This document shows positions 15,230-24,658 of a stretch of DNA of 64,000 nucleotides, one piece after another (position 1 is the first letter of the stretch; each line of letters opens with the position of its first letter). Where the stretch lies: the NCBI RefSeq assembly GCF_004102025.1, contig NZ_CP025228.1:1798001-1862000 (forward strand), written 5' to 3'. The DNA comes from Actinomyces qiguomingii (lineage in GTDB: Bacteria; Actinomycetota; Actinomycetes; Actinomycetales; Actinomycetaceae). A program made the position numbers and the translations under genes. Below the pieces are notes generated by a model. It worked only from the letters and a program-made list of their open reading frames with translations. It had not been told where the DNA came from and ran no database searches.

Positions 15230-15270
15230 GTGTGTGCGCCCGGGTCCGTCATGGATCCGGGCGCACACAC
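15230..15270. terminator. Strong hairpin after tpiA
   Basis: An 18-bp stem: GTGTGTGCGCCCGGGTCC (15230-15247) pairs with GGATCCGGGCGCACACAC (15253-15270), with one G-U pair and a 5-nt loop. No T-tract follows, as is common for actinobacterial terminators. It separates the glycolytic operon from secG. Confidence 0.75.
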
Positions 15271-15374
15271 GCGCAATCGGCGGGTCATCGGGTAGAGTCG
15301 CGCTCGACCGGGCGGCATCGGCCCTACCGCCACATCGGCCGATCCGGCCCAACAGACGACGAAGGGAACACGGC

Positions 15375-15617
15375 GTGGGAGCACTGACCATCATCCTGCA
15401 AGTGCTGCTGGTGCTATCCAGTTTCTTCTTGATCATGACGATCCTGATGCATAAGGGCAGGGGCGGTGGCCTGTCCGACATGTTCGGTGGCGGTATCTCA
15501 TCTTCGGCGGGATCCTCCGGAGTCGCCGAGCGCAACCTCAACCGCATCACCGTAGGCGTCGCTCTGCTTTGGGCGGCCACCATTATCAGTCTCGGGCTGG
15601 TAGCCCGCTTCGCCTGA
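15375..15617 (+). CDS. secG: Preprotein translocase subunit SecG
   Basis: Small membrane partner of SecYE in protein export. It has 80 aa with two transmembrane helices (about residues 3-24 and 57-77) around a glycine-rich cytoplasmic loop, [18 protein letters not shown], which is the SecG signature. The GTG at 15375 was chosen because GAAGGGAACACGGC precedes it and it starts directly on the first membrane helix ([14 protein letters not shown]). The longer frame upstream runs through the tpiA hairpin. The position after tpiA is conserved in actinobacteria. Confidence 0.95.
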   Translation: MGALTIILQVLLVLSSFFLIMTILMHKGRGGGLSDMFGGGISSSAGSSGVAERNLNRITVGVALLWAATIISLGLVARFA

Positions 15618-15633
15618 CAAGGGCGGGAACGCC

Positions 15634-16635
15634 ACGAAACCGTCTGCGCCGGTCCCCGTCAACCCCGCCGTCGACCCCCGCGGAGATGCTCTCGAGCGGG
15701 CGCGGGTCGGCTACCTGGCCCATCTGCGGGTCGAGCGCGGGCTCAGTTCGAATACGCTGGCGGCCTACGCGCGTGACCTGGAACGGTACGCCGAGTTCCT
15801 GCGTTCTCGTGCCATAAACGCCCCCGCGCGGATCGGTGAGGCGGATGTGGCCGCTTTCTCAGAGACCCTGCGCACCGGCGCCGACGGCGGCCGTCCGCTG
15901 GCCGCGTCCTCGGTCTCCCGCACCGTCACCGCTGTACGCGGCTGGCACAAGTTCCTTCACGCCGAGGGCATAACCGACGTCGACCCTTCTGTGTCCGTGC
16001 GGCCTCCGCAGGTGGGGCGGCGCCTGCCGAAGGCGCTTACCGTTGAGGAGGTGCGTCGACTTCTGGAGGCCGCAGGCACCGATGACTCCCCGGTTTCCCT
16101 GCGCGACCGCGCCCTGTTGGAGCTCCTGTACGCCACCGGCGCCCGCATCTCTGAGGCCGTGGGACTGGTGGTTGACGATCTCGACGCCGCTTCCGGATGC
16201 CTGCGCCTGTTCGGCAAGGGCCGCCGGGAGCGGATCGTGCCTGTGGGCCGATACGCCTGGGATGCCCTTGAGGCCTACCTGGTGCGTTCACGCCCCGTGC
16301 TGGCGGCCAAGGGACGGGGGGTGCCGGAGGTCTTCCTCAACACGCTCGGGCGTCCCCTGTCGCGGCAGTCCGCATGGGCGGTGCTACAGCAGGCGGCCCG
16401 ACGTGCCTCACTGATGGGCGCCGACGACTCATCCGCTGAGGGGAACCGGCGCATCTCTCCACACACGCTGCGCCACTCCTTTGCCACGCATCTGCTTGCC
16501 GGCGGTGCCGATGTGCGCGTGGTGCAGGAGATGCTCGGCCACGCCTCGGTTACCACCACTCAGATTTACACCAAGGTCACCGTCGACCATCTGCGCGAGG
16601 TATATGCCACCAGCCACCCGCGCGCCCGCGGTTGA
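15634..16635 (+). CDS. xerD: Tyrosine recombinase XerD (start codon non-canonical)
   Basis: Site-specific recombinase that with XerC resolves chromosome dimers at dif. The core-binding domain starts around [20 protein letters not shown] (15690 on). The catalytic domain has [47 protein letters not shown] and the nucleophile near residue 312. The frame is open from 15604, after a TAG at 15601. However, the stretch 15604-15846 holds no ATG, GTG or TTG; the first is GTG 15847, inside the core-binding domain. An ACG at 15634 lies about 6 bp behind AAGGGCGGG and is the best candidate start, assumed here to give 333 aa. Either an unusual start, a mutated ATG or a sequence error is involved. parA follows. 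Confidence 0.85.
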   Translation, partial: TKPSAPVPVNPAVDPRGDALERARVGYLAHLRVERGLSSNTLAAYARDLERYAEFLRSRAINAPARIGEADVAAFSETLRTGADGGRPLAASSVSRTVTAVRGWHKFLHAEGITDVDPSVSVRPPQVGRRLPKALTVEEVRRLLEAAGTDDSPVSLRDRALLELLYATGARISEAVGLVVDDLDAASGCLRLFGKGRRERIVPVGRYAWDALEAYLVRSRPVLAAKGRGVPEVFLNTLGRPLSRQSAWAVLQQAARRASLMGADDSSAEGNRRISPHTLRHSFATHLLAGGADVRVVQEMLGHASVTTTQIYTKVTVDHLREVYATSHPRARG

Positions 16636-16690
16636 CTGCAGCTGGGTTCGTCTCCGCGCCCCGCGTCGGCACTTCGACTAGGCTGCCGGT

Positions 16691-17578
16691 GTGAGTGACG
16701 CCCAGCAACCCGGCCTGATCGATCCGCCCGAGACCACTGCCGAGTACCTCCAGGAGGAGGAAGAGAAGGTCTTCCCCGTTCCGGCGCCGCTTGAATCGCA
16801 CGGCCCCGCCCGCGTTATCGCCATGTGCAACCAGAAGGGCGGCGTCGGTAAGACCACCACCACCATTAATCTGGGCGCGGCCTTGGCCGAATACGGGCGT
16901 CGTGTGCTGGTAGTCGACTTCGACCCGCAGGGCGCGGCCAGCGCCGGCCTGGGAGTTAACGCGCACGAGTTGGACAAGACGGTCTACGACATGCTGGTGG
17001 CTGTCCGTCCGGACGTGCGTCCGATCATCCACTCCACCTCCGTTGCGGGTCTGGATCTGATCCCCGCGAATATCGACCTTTCGGCCGCTGAGGTGCAGCT
17101 GGTGGGCGAGGTCGCCCGCGAGCAGGCGCTGGCTCGCGTGCTACGTCCCGTGCTGGATGATTATGACGCCGTCATCGTGGACTGCCAGCCCTCACTAGGA
17201 CTGCTCACCGTCAACGCGCTGACGGCGGCCCATGGCGTCATGATTCCTCTGGAGACCGAGTTCTTCGCGCTGCGTGGCGTGGCGCTGCTGGTGGAGACCG
17301 TGGACCGGGTGCGTGATCGAATCAACCCGCGTCTGCAGATCGATGGCATCCTGGCCACCATGGTGGACCCGCGCACCCTCCACTCTCGGGAAGTGCTCGA
17401 ACGTCTGATCGAGGCATTCGGAGACAAGCTCTTCGACACGCAGATACGCCGCACCGTCAAGTTTCCGGACGCCTCCGTCGCGAGCGAACCCATCACCAGC
17501 TATGCCCCCGGACACCCGGGAGCCGAGGCCTACCGGCGTCTGGCCCGGGAGGTCATCGCCCGCGGCAATGTCGCCTGA
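16691..17578 (+). CDS. parA: ParA/Soj-family ATPase
   Basis: Deviant Walker-A ATPase of the ParA family. This scpAB-linked copy is widespread in actinobacteria and is usually not the origin-proximal parAB pair, so its cargo is uncertain. It has 295 aa. About 38 N-terminal residues rich in Glu and Pro precede VIAMCNQKGGVGKTTTTINL (deviant Walker A near residues 49-55). VVDFDPQGAASAGLG is the A' motif, and the Walker B-like VIVDCQPSLGLLTVNAL follows. The GTG start at 16691 lacks a strong ribosome-binding site. Its stop overlaps the scpA start, so the two are translationally coupled. Confidence 0.93.
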   Translation: MSDAQQPGLIDPPETTAEYLQEEEEKVFPVPAPLESHGPARVIAMCNQKGGVGKTTTTINLGAALAEYGRRVLVVDFDPQGAASAGLGVNAHELDKTVYDMLVAVRPDVRPIIHSTSVAGLDLIPANIDLSAAEVQLVGEVAREQALARVLRPVLDDYDAVIVDCQPSLGLLTVNALTAAHGVMIPLETEFFALRGVALLVETVDRVRDRINPRLQIDGILATMVDPRTLHSREVLERLIEAFGDKLFDTQIRRTVKFPDASVASEPITSYAPGHPGAEAYRRLAREVIARGNVA

Positions 17579-18425
17579 GAACCCTGCTGCGAACACGCCC
17601 CGGGACCAGGCCCGGCCGCCGCAGGACGAGCCTGTCCCGTCCGGCCCCGCGCAGGTGCCCGGATTCAATGTCAACCTGCCTCAGTTCGAGGGCCCTTTCG
17701 ACCTGCTGCTCACCCTCATAGCCCGCAAACGACTCGACATCACCGAACTGGCCCTGGCGGAGGTAACCGACGAGTTCATCGCCTATATGCGCGCCGACTG
17801 GGACCTGGGGCAGGCCAGCGAATTCCTGGTCGTCGCCTCCACTTTGTTGGCGCTCAAGGCGCACCGGCTGCTGCCCCACGACCCGGAGGAGACGGATGAG
17901 GACATGGAGCTGCTGGAGGCCCGCGATCTGCTCTTTGCCCGCCTGCTGCAGTACCGGGCCTACAAGGAGGCGGCCGCCGCTTTCCGTACCCGCGCTGAGA
18001 ACGCCTCCCGCACCCACCCCCGCGCCGTCGGGCTGCCACCCGAACTGGCGGCCCTGCTGCCCCGACTGGTGTTCACCGCCGGTGCACAGGACCTGGCCCG
18101 CATCGCCGCCGAGGTTTTCAGCCGGCCCCGCGACCCGGGCGTACAGACCGTGCACCTGCACGAGCGCGTCCCGGTGGGGGAGCAGCTGCGGCTGCTCGCT
18201 GAACGGTTGCGCCGCCGAGGCACCCTGACATTTAAGGAGCTGACCGCCGACACGGACCGTACCGCCGTGGTCGTCGCCCGCTTCCTGGCGGTGCTGATCC
18301 TGTACCGTCAAGGTGGAGTAGACCTGGCCCAGGACGCCCCCATGGAGGAGATCACCATCACCTGGCGGGGCGAGGTGGAGATGGCTGCCATGGCGTCACC
18401 TGAGCTGGAGGAGGAGTTCGCATGA
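17568..18425 (+). CDS. scpA: Segregation and condensation protein A
   Basis: Kleisin subunit of the SMC-ScpAB condensin, bridging SMC heads during chromosome segregation. It has 285 aa. The core starts at FNVNLPQFEGPFDLLLTLIA, the family signature, after about 30 variable residues. LDITELALAEVTDEFI and the C-terminal winged-helix region, ending in ITITWRGEVEMAAM, follow. The ATG at 17568 overlaps the parA stop and its stop overlaps the scpB start (ATGA), indicating one tightly coupled operon. Confidence 0.96.
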   Translation: MSPENPAANTPRDQARPPQDEPVPSGPAQVPGFNVNLPQFEGPFDLLLTLIARKRLDITELALAEVTDEFIAYMRADWDLGQASEFLVVASTLLALKAHRLLPHDPEETDEDMELLEARDLLFARLLQYRAYKEAAAAFRTRAENASRTHPRAVGLPPELAALLPRLVFTAGAQDLARIAAEVFSRPRDPGVQTVHLHERVPVGEQLRLLAERLRRRGTLTFKELTADTDRTAVVVARFLAVLILYRQGGVDLAQDAPMEEITITWRGEVEMAAMASPELEEEFA

Positions 18426-19072
18426 GCGGCCCGGATGAGTCAACGGCGTCAATGTCCATGCCGCCGGAGGAGTTACGCCGTGCTGTTGAGGCAGTCCTGG
18501 TGGTGGCGGATGAGCCGGTCACTGCCGCCGCCCTCGCGGCCGCCCTGGGCTCGCATGAGGACGACATGGAGGCGCTGCTGGAGTCACTCGCCGCCGAATA
18601 CGCCGGCGAGTCCGGTGGCGGCGACGGCGGTCCGGAAAAGGACACGACCGCCGTGCGGGCCCGCGGCTTCGTGCTGCGGCGCGCCGCCGGCGGCTGGAGA
18701 CTTGCCTCCGCGCCCCGGTTCAGTGAGATCGTAGAGCGCTTCGTAATCGGCGGCGCCACGGCACGCCTATCGCAGGCGGCCCTGGAGACTCTGGCCGTGA
18801 TCGCCTACCGTCAGCCCGTCACCCGCGGTCGGGTGGCGGCGGTACGCGGCGTCAACGTAGACGGGGTGGTGCGCACGCTGCATGCCCGCGGGCTGATCGA
18901 GGAGGCCGGCACCGAGTCCTCCGGTGCCATCCTGTACCGCACCACCGCCGAGTTCCTGGAATACCTGGGGCTGAACTCGCTTGAGGACCTGCCGGCCCTG
19001 GCCCCCTACCTGCCAGACGCCTCCACCTTGGGAGACATAGAGGAGGAGATCACCGTGAGGATGCTGCCGTGA
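18422..19072 (+). CDS. scpB: Segregation and condensation protein B
   Basis: Dimeric winged-helix partner of ScpA in the SMC complex. It has 216 aa. The N-terminal winged helix is PPEELRRAVEAVLVVADEPV. The second winged helix contains LSQAALETLAVIAYRQPVTR and VRGVNVDGVVRTLHARGLI, the most conserved part of the family. YRTTAEFLEYLGLNSLEDLP is close to the C-terminus. It overlaps scpA by 4 bp (ATGA) and rluB by 4 bp (GTGA). Confidence 0.96.
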   Translation: MSGPDESTASMSMPPEELRRAVEAVLVVADEPVTAAALAAALGSHEDDMEALLESLAAEYAGESGGGDGGPEKDTTAVRARGFVLRRAAGGWRLASAPRFSEIVERFVIGGATARLSQAALETLAVIAYRQPVTRGRVAAVRGVNVDGVVRTLHARGLIEEAGTESSGAILYRTTAEFLEYLGLNSLEDLPALAPYLPDASTLGDIEEEITVRMLP

Positions 19073-20031
19073 ACAAATACATCAATAACATCGAAGACGC
19101 CCGCGGCGCCCGGGAAGGCCTGGACTTCGGCGCCGAGGAATTCTACGACCCCGACGACCTGGAGGAGATCGACTACGAGACCGCGGCCCCGGCTAACACC
19201 CGACGGGGAGATGCCGAGCGGGAGCACGCTTCCAAGGGCGCGCCGTCCGACCCGTACACGGCTGGCGGGGAGCGACTCCAGAAGGTGCTGGCGCACGCCG
19301 GGATGGGCTCGCGGCGCGTATGCGAACAATTGATTGCCGCCGGCAGAGTCAGCGTAGACGGCGTGCGGGTCACCGAGCCGGGAATACGGGTCGACCCCGC
19401 CGTCCAGGAGATCCGGGTGGACGGTTCCCGGGTGCTGACCGACCCCGATGTCATAACTGTGATGCTGCACAAGCCCGCCGGCGTGGTCACCACCATGGAG
19501 GACCCGGAGGGACGCCCCACGGTTGCCGAGTACGCCGAGAGGTATCTGAAGGAGCACGCCGCCGAGCTGGGCGGGCCCGAGCGGGCCGCCTCCCTCCGCC
19601 TGGTGCACGTGGGCCGTCTGGACGCCGAGACCGAGGGGCTGCTGCTGCTATCCAATGATGGCGAGCTCACCCATCGGCTCACCCACCCTAGCTACGAGGT
19701 CGCTAAAACCTATGTGGCCGTGGTCAAGGGACGCGTCGGCCCGGGGGTGGCGCGTGGACTCAAGCGTGGAATCGAGCTGGAGGACGGTCAGATCGCCGCG
19801 GATCGCGTGGTGATCAAGGACACCGCCCCGGGAGCGTCGATCGTGGAAATAACACTGCATTCGGGACGCAACCGGATCGTGCGCCGCATGCTGGCCGCCG
19901 TTGGCCACCCCGTGACCCGACTGTCTCGCACCCGGATCGGACCGCTGGCGCTAGGCGACCTGCGCCCCGGTGCCATGCGGGCACTGACCGGCGCGGAGGT
20001 CAGCGCCCTGCAGCAGGAGGTGGGGCTGTGA
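19069..20031 (+). CDS. rluB: 23S rRNA pseudouridine synthase, RluB family
   Basis: Pseudouridine synthase of the RsuA/RluB/RluE group, probably modifying 23S rRNA (U2605 in E. coli numbering). It has 320 aa. A 65-residue acidic extension at the N-terminus is not part of the family core. The S4 domain begins RLQKVLAHAGMGSRRVCEQL. The catalytic aspartate is D185 in GRLDAETEGLLLLSNDG. RNRIVRRMLAAVGHPVTRLS is the family C-terminal motif. It starts with GTG overlapping scpB and its own stop overlaps tyrA, so translation is coupled through the cluster. Confidence 0.94.
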   Translation: MNKYINNIEDARGAREGLDFGAEEFYDPDDLEEIDYETAAPANTRRGDAEREHASKGAPSDPYTAGGERLQKVLAHAGMGSRRVCEQLIAAGRVSVDGVRVTEPGIRVDPAVQEIRVDGSRVLTDPDVITVMLHKPAGVVTTMEDPEGRPTVAEYAERYLKEHAAELGGPERAASLRLVHVGRLDAETEGLLLLSNDGELTHRLTHPSYEVAKTYVAVVKGRVGPGVARGLKRGIELEDGQIAADRVVIKDTAPGASIVEITLHSGRNRIVRRMLAAVGHPVTRLSRTRIGPLALGDLRPGAMRALTGAEVSALQQEVGL

Positions 20032-21191
20032 GCGCCATCGGAAACCCCTCGGCCGTCCTGTCCACCCGAGGGCCGGTGCTGGTGGTCGGCACCGGGCTGC
20101 TGGGCACCTCCCTGGCGCTGGCCCTGACCGGTGCGGGCGTCCAGGTGCAGCTGGCCGACACCTCACCCACCTCCCTGGCACTGGCCCGGGACATGGGGGC
20201 CGGGCAGGTGTGTGACGAGCGCAGCCCCGAGCCGGCGCTGATCGTGGTCGCGACCCCACCGGACGTGGCTGCCGGCGTGGTGCTGCGCGAACTGTCCGCA
20301 CATCCGGATGCGGTGGTCACGGACGTGGCCAGCGTCAAGGAGCGCATCGCCGCCGAGGTGCGCCGCCGCGGCGGCGCTGCGGCGCGCCGGTACGTCGGCT
20401 CGCACCCCATGGCCGGGCGGGAGCGCTCCGGTGCGGGCGCCGCCGACTCCGACCTGTTCGCCGGACGCCCCTGGGTGGTGGTTGCGGACGGGGCGGCCCC
20501 GGAGGCCGAGTTGGCGGTGCGCAACCTGGCCGTGGATGTGGGCGCCACACCGGTGCGCATGAGCGCTGCCGAGCACGACGCCGCCGTCGCCGCCGTCAGC
20601 CACGTCCCACAATTGGTCAGCTCCCTACTGGCCGCCCGCCTGGAGCAGCTTCCCGAGAACGCGCTCGGCCTGGCCGGGCAGGGCCTGCGCGACACCACCC
20701 GTATCGCCGCCTCCGATCCGCGGCTGTGGTCGGCCATCGTGGTCGGCAATGCCGGGCCGGTGGCAGACATGCTGCGACAGCTGCGCGGGGACCTGGACGC
20801 CCTGATCGACGGGATCGCGCCGGCCGCCGTCGACCCCGGCGACTCGGCCTACACCGCCGCCGGGGATGCCGCCACCATCGCGCCGGGCGCCGTCGGGGCC
20901 GTGACGGACGTGATGACCCGCGGCAACGCCGGACAGGAACGCATACCCGGCAAGCACGGCGGGGCGCCGCGCCGCTACGCACAGGTGCAGGTACTGGTCC
21001 CGGACTCCGCCGGCTCGCTGGGTCGTCTGTTCTCCGACGTCGGCGAGGCGGGCGTCAATATCGAGGACTTCGCCATGGAGCATTCGCCCGGGCAGAGCGC
21101 CGGACTGGCCCTGCTCTCGGTCATGCCGGCCGTCGCCCAGGGCCTGGAGGAGGCCCTGGACGCCCGCGGCTGGCGCGTGGTCGTGTCCTGA
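20028..21191 (+). CDS. tyrA: Prephenate dehydrogenase with C-terminal ACT domain
   Basis: Oxidative decarboxylation of prephenate to hydroxyphenylpyruvate in tyrosine synthesis. It has 387 aa. The NAD-binding motif is VVGTGLLGTSLALALTGAG, and VTDVASVKERIAAE and GSHPMAGRERSGAGAAD carry the catalytic histidine. The residues from about 315 (RYAQVQVLVPDSAGSLGRLF) form an ACT domain, which normally senses tyrosine. It starts with GTG overlapping the rluB stop. It lies between rluB and cmk-der. The downstream oxidoreductase begins 10 bp later. Confidence 0.93.
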   Translation: MSAIGNPSAVLSTRGPVLVVGTGLLGTSLALALTGAGVQVQLADTSPTSLALARDMGAGQVCDERSPEPALIVVATPPDVAAGVVLRELSAHPDAVVTDVASVKERIAAEVRRRGGAAARRYVGSHPMAGRERSGAGAADSDLFAGRPWVVVADGAAPEAELAVRNLAVDVGATPVRMSAAEHDAAVAAVSHVPQLVSSLLAARLEQLPENALGLAGQGLRDTTRIAASDPRLWSAIVVGNAGPVADMLRQLRGDLDALIDGIAPAAVDPGDSAYTAAGDAATIAPGAVGAVTDVMTRGNAGQERIPGKHGGAPRRYAQVQVLVPDSAGSLGRLFSDVGEAGVNIEDFAMEHSPGQSAGLALLSVMPAVAQGLEEALDARGWRVVVS

Positions 21192-21201
21192 GGAGACCGG
21201 C

Positions 21202-22158
21202 ATGCGCATCCTGATCGTCGGGGCGGGCGTGATCGGCCTGAGCCACGGCTGGCTGCTGAGCCGACGCCATGAGACGACAGTCCTGACCAGGCCAGGACGC
21301 GCGGAGCAGCTGCGCCGCGGCGTACAGATGCGATTGCACCGCGGAGGCGGTGGCCGCGGCAGGCGGCCACTGGTCGGCCGGTATCTTCCGGAGATTGTCA
21401 CCGCGCCCGTGGAGGCCGACTTGACGCTGGTGACGGTGGACCGGCTCCACCTGCATGAGGTGCTTCCAACCGTCGCGCCACTTGCGGGGCGGACGTCCCT
21501 GCTGTTCATGCTCAACCACTGGGACATCGACGCTCAGCTGCAGGAGTGGCTGCCGCGGGAGGACTACTGCCTCGGCTTCCCCGGCCAGATCGGCGGGGGA
21601 CGCACCGACACGGGCGGCGAGGTGAGCATAGAGGCGACGCTCTATCACCACGGCACCCGTCTGGAGGCGGACGAGCCTGCGAAACGGGCCGACCTGGACA
21701 CCGCCGTCTCCGCCCTGACCAGTGCCGGGCTGTCGGTCCGACGGGAGCGGGACATGGCCGGTTGGCTGGCCGTGCACTACCTCCAACAGTCCGTCACCCT
21801 CGGCCCGCTGCTGGAAGCGGGTGACTACGACCGGCTGTGCACCGACCGGGACTCCCTGCAACGGATGGTGCTGGCGCTGCGCGAAGGAGTCGCCGTATGC
21901 CGGGCGCGGGGCATTGCTACCGGCCGGATACAACCCGCGCCGCTGCTGCGCCTACCGGCGAGGATCATCGCGGCGGGCCTGGGCCGCATGTTCTCTCAGG
22001 CCGACACCCGCCGCATGGTGCTGGCGCATATGGCACATGGCCGCGAGGAGTGGCGGGCCGGCTTCTTCGAGGTGCTGGCGGCCGGCGAGCACCTCGGTGT
22101 TCCCATGCCCGTGTGGGGCGGCTATGCGCCCCTGGTGGCCGCAGACGGTACCCGATGA
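21202..22158 (+). CDS. Ketopantoate reductase-like (ApbA/PanE family) oxidoreductase
   Basis: Predicted NADP-dependent reductase. It has 318 aa. The N-terminal Rossmann motif [20 protein letters not shown] is clear, followed by a domain typical of ApbA/PanE. Substrate-site residues of true PanE are poorly matched, and a basic low-complexity stretch ([11 protein letters not shown]) follows the first helices, so pantothenate synthesis is not assured. GAGGAG precedes the ATG. It sits 10 bp after tyrA and about 120 bp before cmk-der, so it is probably in the same transcript. Confidence 0.75.
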   Translation: MRILIVGAGVIGLSHGWLLSRRHETTVLTRPGRAEQLRRGVQMRLHRGGGGRGRRPLVGRYLPEIVTAPVEADLTLVTVDRLHLHEVLPTVAPLAGRTSLLFMLNHWDIDAQLQEWLPREDYCLGFPGQIGGGRTDTGGEVSIEATLYHHGTRLEADEPAKRADLDTAVSALTSAGLSVRRERDMAGWLAVHYLQQSVTLGPLLEAGDYDRLCTDRDSLQRMVLALREGVAVCRARGIATGRIQPAPLLRLPARIIAAGLGRMFSQADTRRMVLAHMAHGREEWRAGFFEVLAAGEHLGVPMPVWGGYAPLVAADGTR

Positions 22159-22279
22159 TCGGCTGTGGGCGGACTCATCTGCTGTGGATCCGCGCCCGGC
22201 GGCACGGTTGTGCGACGCTTACCCCCTGAGGCCGACCGGAGCTCGCCGGAGCACGCTGGGTCGGCAGTTGGAGGAGCAG

Positions 22280-24439
22280 ATGGGAATCGTCGTCGCCATT
22301 GACGGGCCGTCCGGGTCCGGCAAGTCCACGGTGTCCAAGCGGGTTGCGGCCGCGCTGGGGCTGGCATACCTGGACACAGGCGCCATGTACCGGGCGGCCG
22401 CCTGGTGGTGCGAGCGCACCGGTGTAGACTTCGACGACGCCGAGGCCGTCACCGACGCCGTGCAGGCCATGCCGCTGGACATGGGGGTGGACCCCCGTTC
22501 CCCGGGCGTGGTCTGCGACGGGGTGGACATCGCCGAGGCCATCCGCGAGCCGCACGTGTCCGCGGTGGTCTCCAAAGTCGCCACCAACCTGGATGTGCGC
22601 GCCGAGATGGCGCGGCTCCAGCGTGAAATCATCCGCGCCGAGGCCGGTGGCCTGGCCGGCTCCTTCTCCCGCGGCGCCGGCATCATCGCCGAGGGGCGCG
22701 ACATCACCACCGTCGTCGCCCCCGACGCTGACGTGCGCCTGCTGCTGACCGCCAGTGAGCAGGCCCGGCTGGCCCGCCGCGCCGCCGACCTGGACGCCGC
22801 CGGAAAGGCCGTGGATGCCGCCGCCCTGCGCGACCAGGTGGTGCGCCGCGACCGCGACGACGCCACCGTCTCCCAGTTCCTCACCGCCCCCGAGGGCGTC
22901 ACCGCGGTGGATACCTCGAACCTGACGCTGGAGGAGACCATCACCCGCGTCACCGAGCTGGTCGAGCAGTCGCGCGCCGAGAGCGCCGAGCGCGAGCGGC
23001 TGGAGGACGCCCGTGCCGACGCGCTGCGTACCGGACTGGACGACTACGAGCTAGACGAGGAGGACCGGGCCCTGCTCGCGGGGGAGGATATTCCCGCTGC
23101 CGAAGTCGGCCTGGAGGCGGGCCTGCCCGTCCTTGCCGTTGTCGGCCGGCCGAACGTGGGCAAGTCCACTCTCGTCAACCGGGTCCTCGGCCGCAGGGCG
23201 GCCGTAGTGCAGGATGTGCCCGGGGTGACCCGAGACCGCGTCTCCTACCCGGCAGAGTGGGCGGGTAAGCGCTTCACCATCGTTGACACCGGTGGCTGGG
23301 AGATCGACGTGGCTGGGTTGGACGCCGCCGTCGCCGCACAGGCCGAGGCTGCCGTGGACCTGGCCGACGCGGTGCTGCTGGTGGTGGACGCCCGTGTGGG
23401 CGTCACCGAGGCCGACGACCGGATCGTGAAGATGCTGCGCCGCTCCGGCAAGCCGGTGGTGCTGGCCGCCAACAAGGTCGACTCGCCCGTGCAGGAGGGC
23501 GATGCCGCCGCCCTGTGGGCCCTGGGACTGGGCGAGCCCTACGCTGTTTCCGCCCTGCACGGGCGCGGCAGCGGGGAGCTGCTGGACGCCGCCGTCGCCA
23601 TCCTGCCGGAGGTGTCCGCCGTGGCCGGGCCGGAGCGCAGCGATGACCTGCACCGCATCGCCCTGGTGGGGCGGCCCAACGTCGGCAAGTCCTCCCTGCT
23701 GAACCAGCTCGCCGGGAACGAGCGGGTGGTGGTCAATGAACTGGCCGGCACTACCCGCGACCCGGTGGATGAGGTGGTGGAGTTCGACGGCCGCCAGTGG
23801 GTGCTGGTGGACACCGCTGGCATCCGCCGCCGCATCCGGCAGGCGCGCGGCGCCGACTACTACGCGGTGCTGCGCACCCAGGGGGCGGTGGAGAAGGCCG
23901 AGGTGGGCGTGGTCCTGTTGGACGCCTCCGAGGCCGTCACCGAGCAGGACATCCGCGTGATCCAGCAGGTGGTCGACGCCGGGCGCGCCCTGGTGATCGT
24001 CAACAACAAGTGGGACCTGGTGGATGAGGACCGCCGCAAGCAGCTGGAGTGGGAGGCGGAGCACGAGCTCGCCCATGTGGACTGGGCCCCGCGTATCAAC
24101 CTCTCCGCCCGCACCGGTTGGCACACCAACCGGCTGGCGCGCGCCCTGGACACGGCCCTGGCCGGCTGGAACACCCGCGTGCCCACGGGGCGGCTCAACG
24201 GCTTCCTGGGGGAGCTGCAGGCGGCCAGCCCGCACCCGGTGCGGGGCGGCAAGCAGCCGCGCATCCTGTTCGCCACCCAGGTGCAGACCGCCCCGCCGCG
24301 CATCGTCATCTTCACCACCGGATTCCTGGACGCCGGTTACCGGCGCTTCATCGAGAACCGGCTGCGTGAGGAGTTCGGCTTCGCCGGCACCCCGATCCAA
24401 ATCGGCGTGCGCGTGCGCGAACGTCGCCAGCGGCGCTGA
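22280..24439 (+). CDS. cmk-der: Cytidylate kinase fused to ribosome-assembly GTPase Der
   Basis: One 719-aa polypeptide joining two enzymes. Residues 1-225 are CMP/dCMP kinase: P-loop [30 protein letters not shown] and [10 protein letters not shown] charged linker rich in Glu, Arg and Asp follows. Residues about 270-719 are Der/EngA with two GTPase domains ([16 protein letters not shown] and [21 protein letters not shown] and NKWDLVD) and the KH-like C-terminal domain. Der matures the 50S ribosomal subunit. The start ATG at 22280 follows GGAGGAG. The open frame upstream overlaps the previous gene and is not family sequence. The genes are usually adjacent; the fusion occurs in several actinobacteria. 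Confidence 0.95.
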   Translation: MGIVVAIDGPSGSGKSTVSKRVAAALGLAYLDTGAMYRAAAWWCERTGVDFDDAEAVTDAVQAMPLDMGVDPRSPGVVCDGVDIAEAIREPHVSAVVSKVATNLDVRAEMARLQREIIRAEAGGLAGSFSRGAGIIAEGRDITTVVAPDADVRLLLTASEQARLARRAADLDAAGKAVDAAALRDQVVRRDRDDATVSQFLTAPEGVTAVDTSNLTLEETITRVTELVEQSRAESAERERLEDARADALRTGLDDYELDEEDRALLAGEDIPAAEVGLEAGLPVLAVVGRPNVGKSTLVNRVLGRRAAVVQDVPGVTRDRVSYPAEWAGKRFTIVDTGGWEIDVAGLDAAVAAQAEAAVDLADAVLLVVDARVGVTEADDRIVKMLRRSGKPVVLAANKVDSPVQEGDAAALWALGLGEPYAVSALHGRGSGELLDAAVAILPEVSAVAGPERSDDLHRIALVGRPNVGKSSLLNQLAGNERVVVNELAGTTRDPVDEVVEFDGRQWVLVDTAGIRRRIRQARGADYYAVLRTQGAVEKAEVGVVLLDASEAVTEQDIRVIQQVVDAGRALVIVNNKWDLVDEDRRKQLEWEAEHELAHVDWAPRINLSARTGWHTNRLARALDTALAGWNTRVPTGRLNGFLGELQAASPHPVRGGKQPRILFATQVQTAPPRIVIFTTGFLDAGYRRFIENRLREEFGFAGTPIQIGVRVRERRQRR

Positions 24440-24658
24440 GGGCGGCTTCGCACGGACGTGAGCGTGCGCCGGGCGCGGCAGAATGTCCAAGATCGGCATT
24501 AACACCGGAGTCGGCCGCCCGGAGTGATTTCGCATCCGCACGATTCCAACGGTTACTGAGCTGCGCATTGGGGCGGCGGGCTTGTTCGTGCCGGTTTCGG
24601 ACATTTCTTCGCGGCGGTTGTGGCCCGGAACCGATACGAGAAGTCATAGGCTGAGGCG

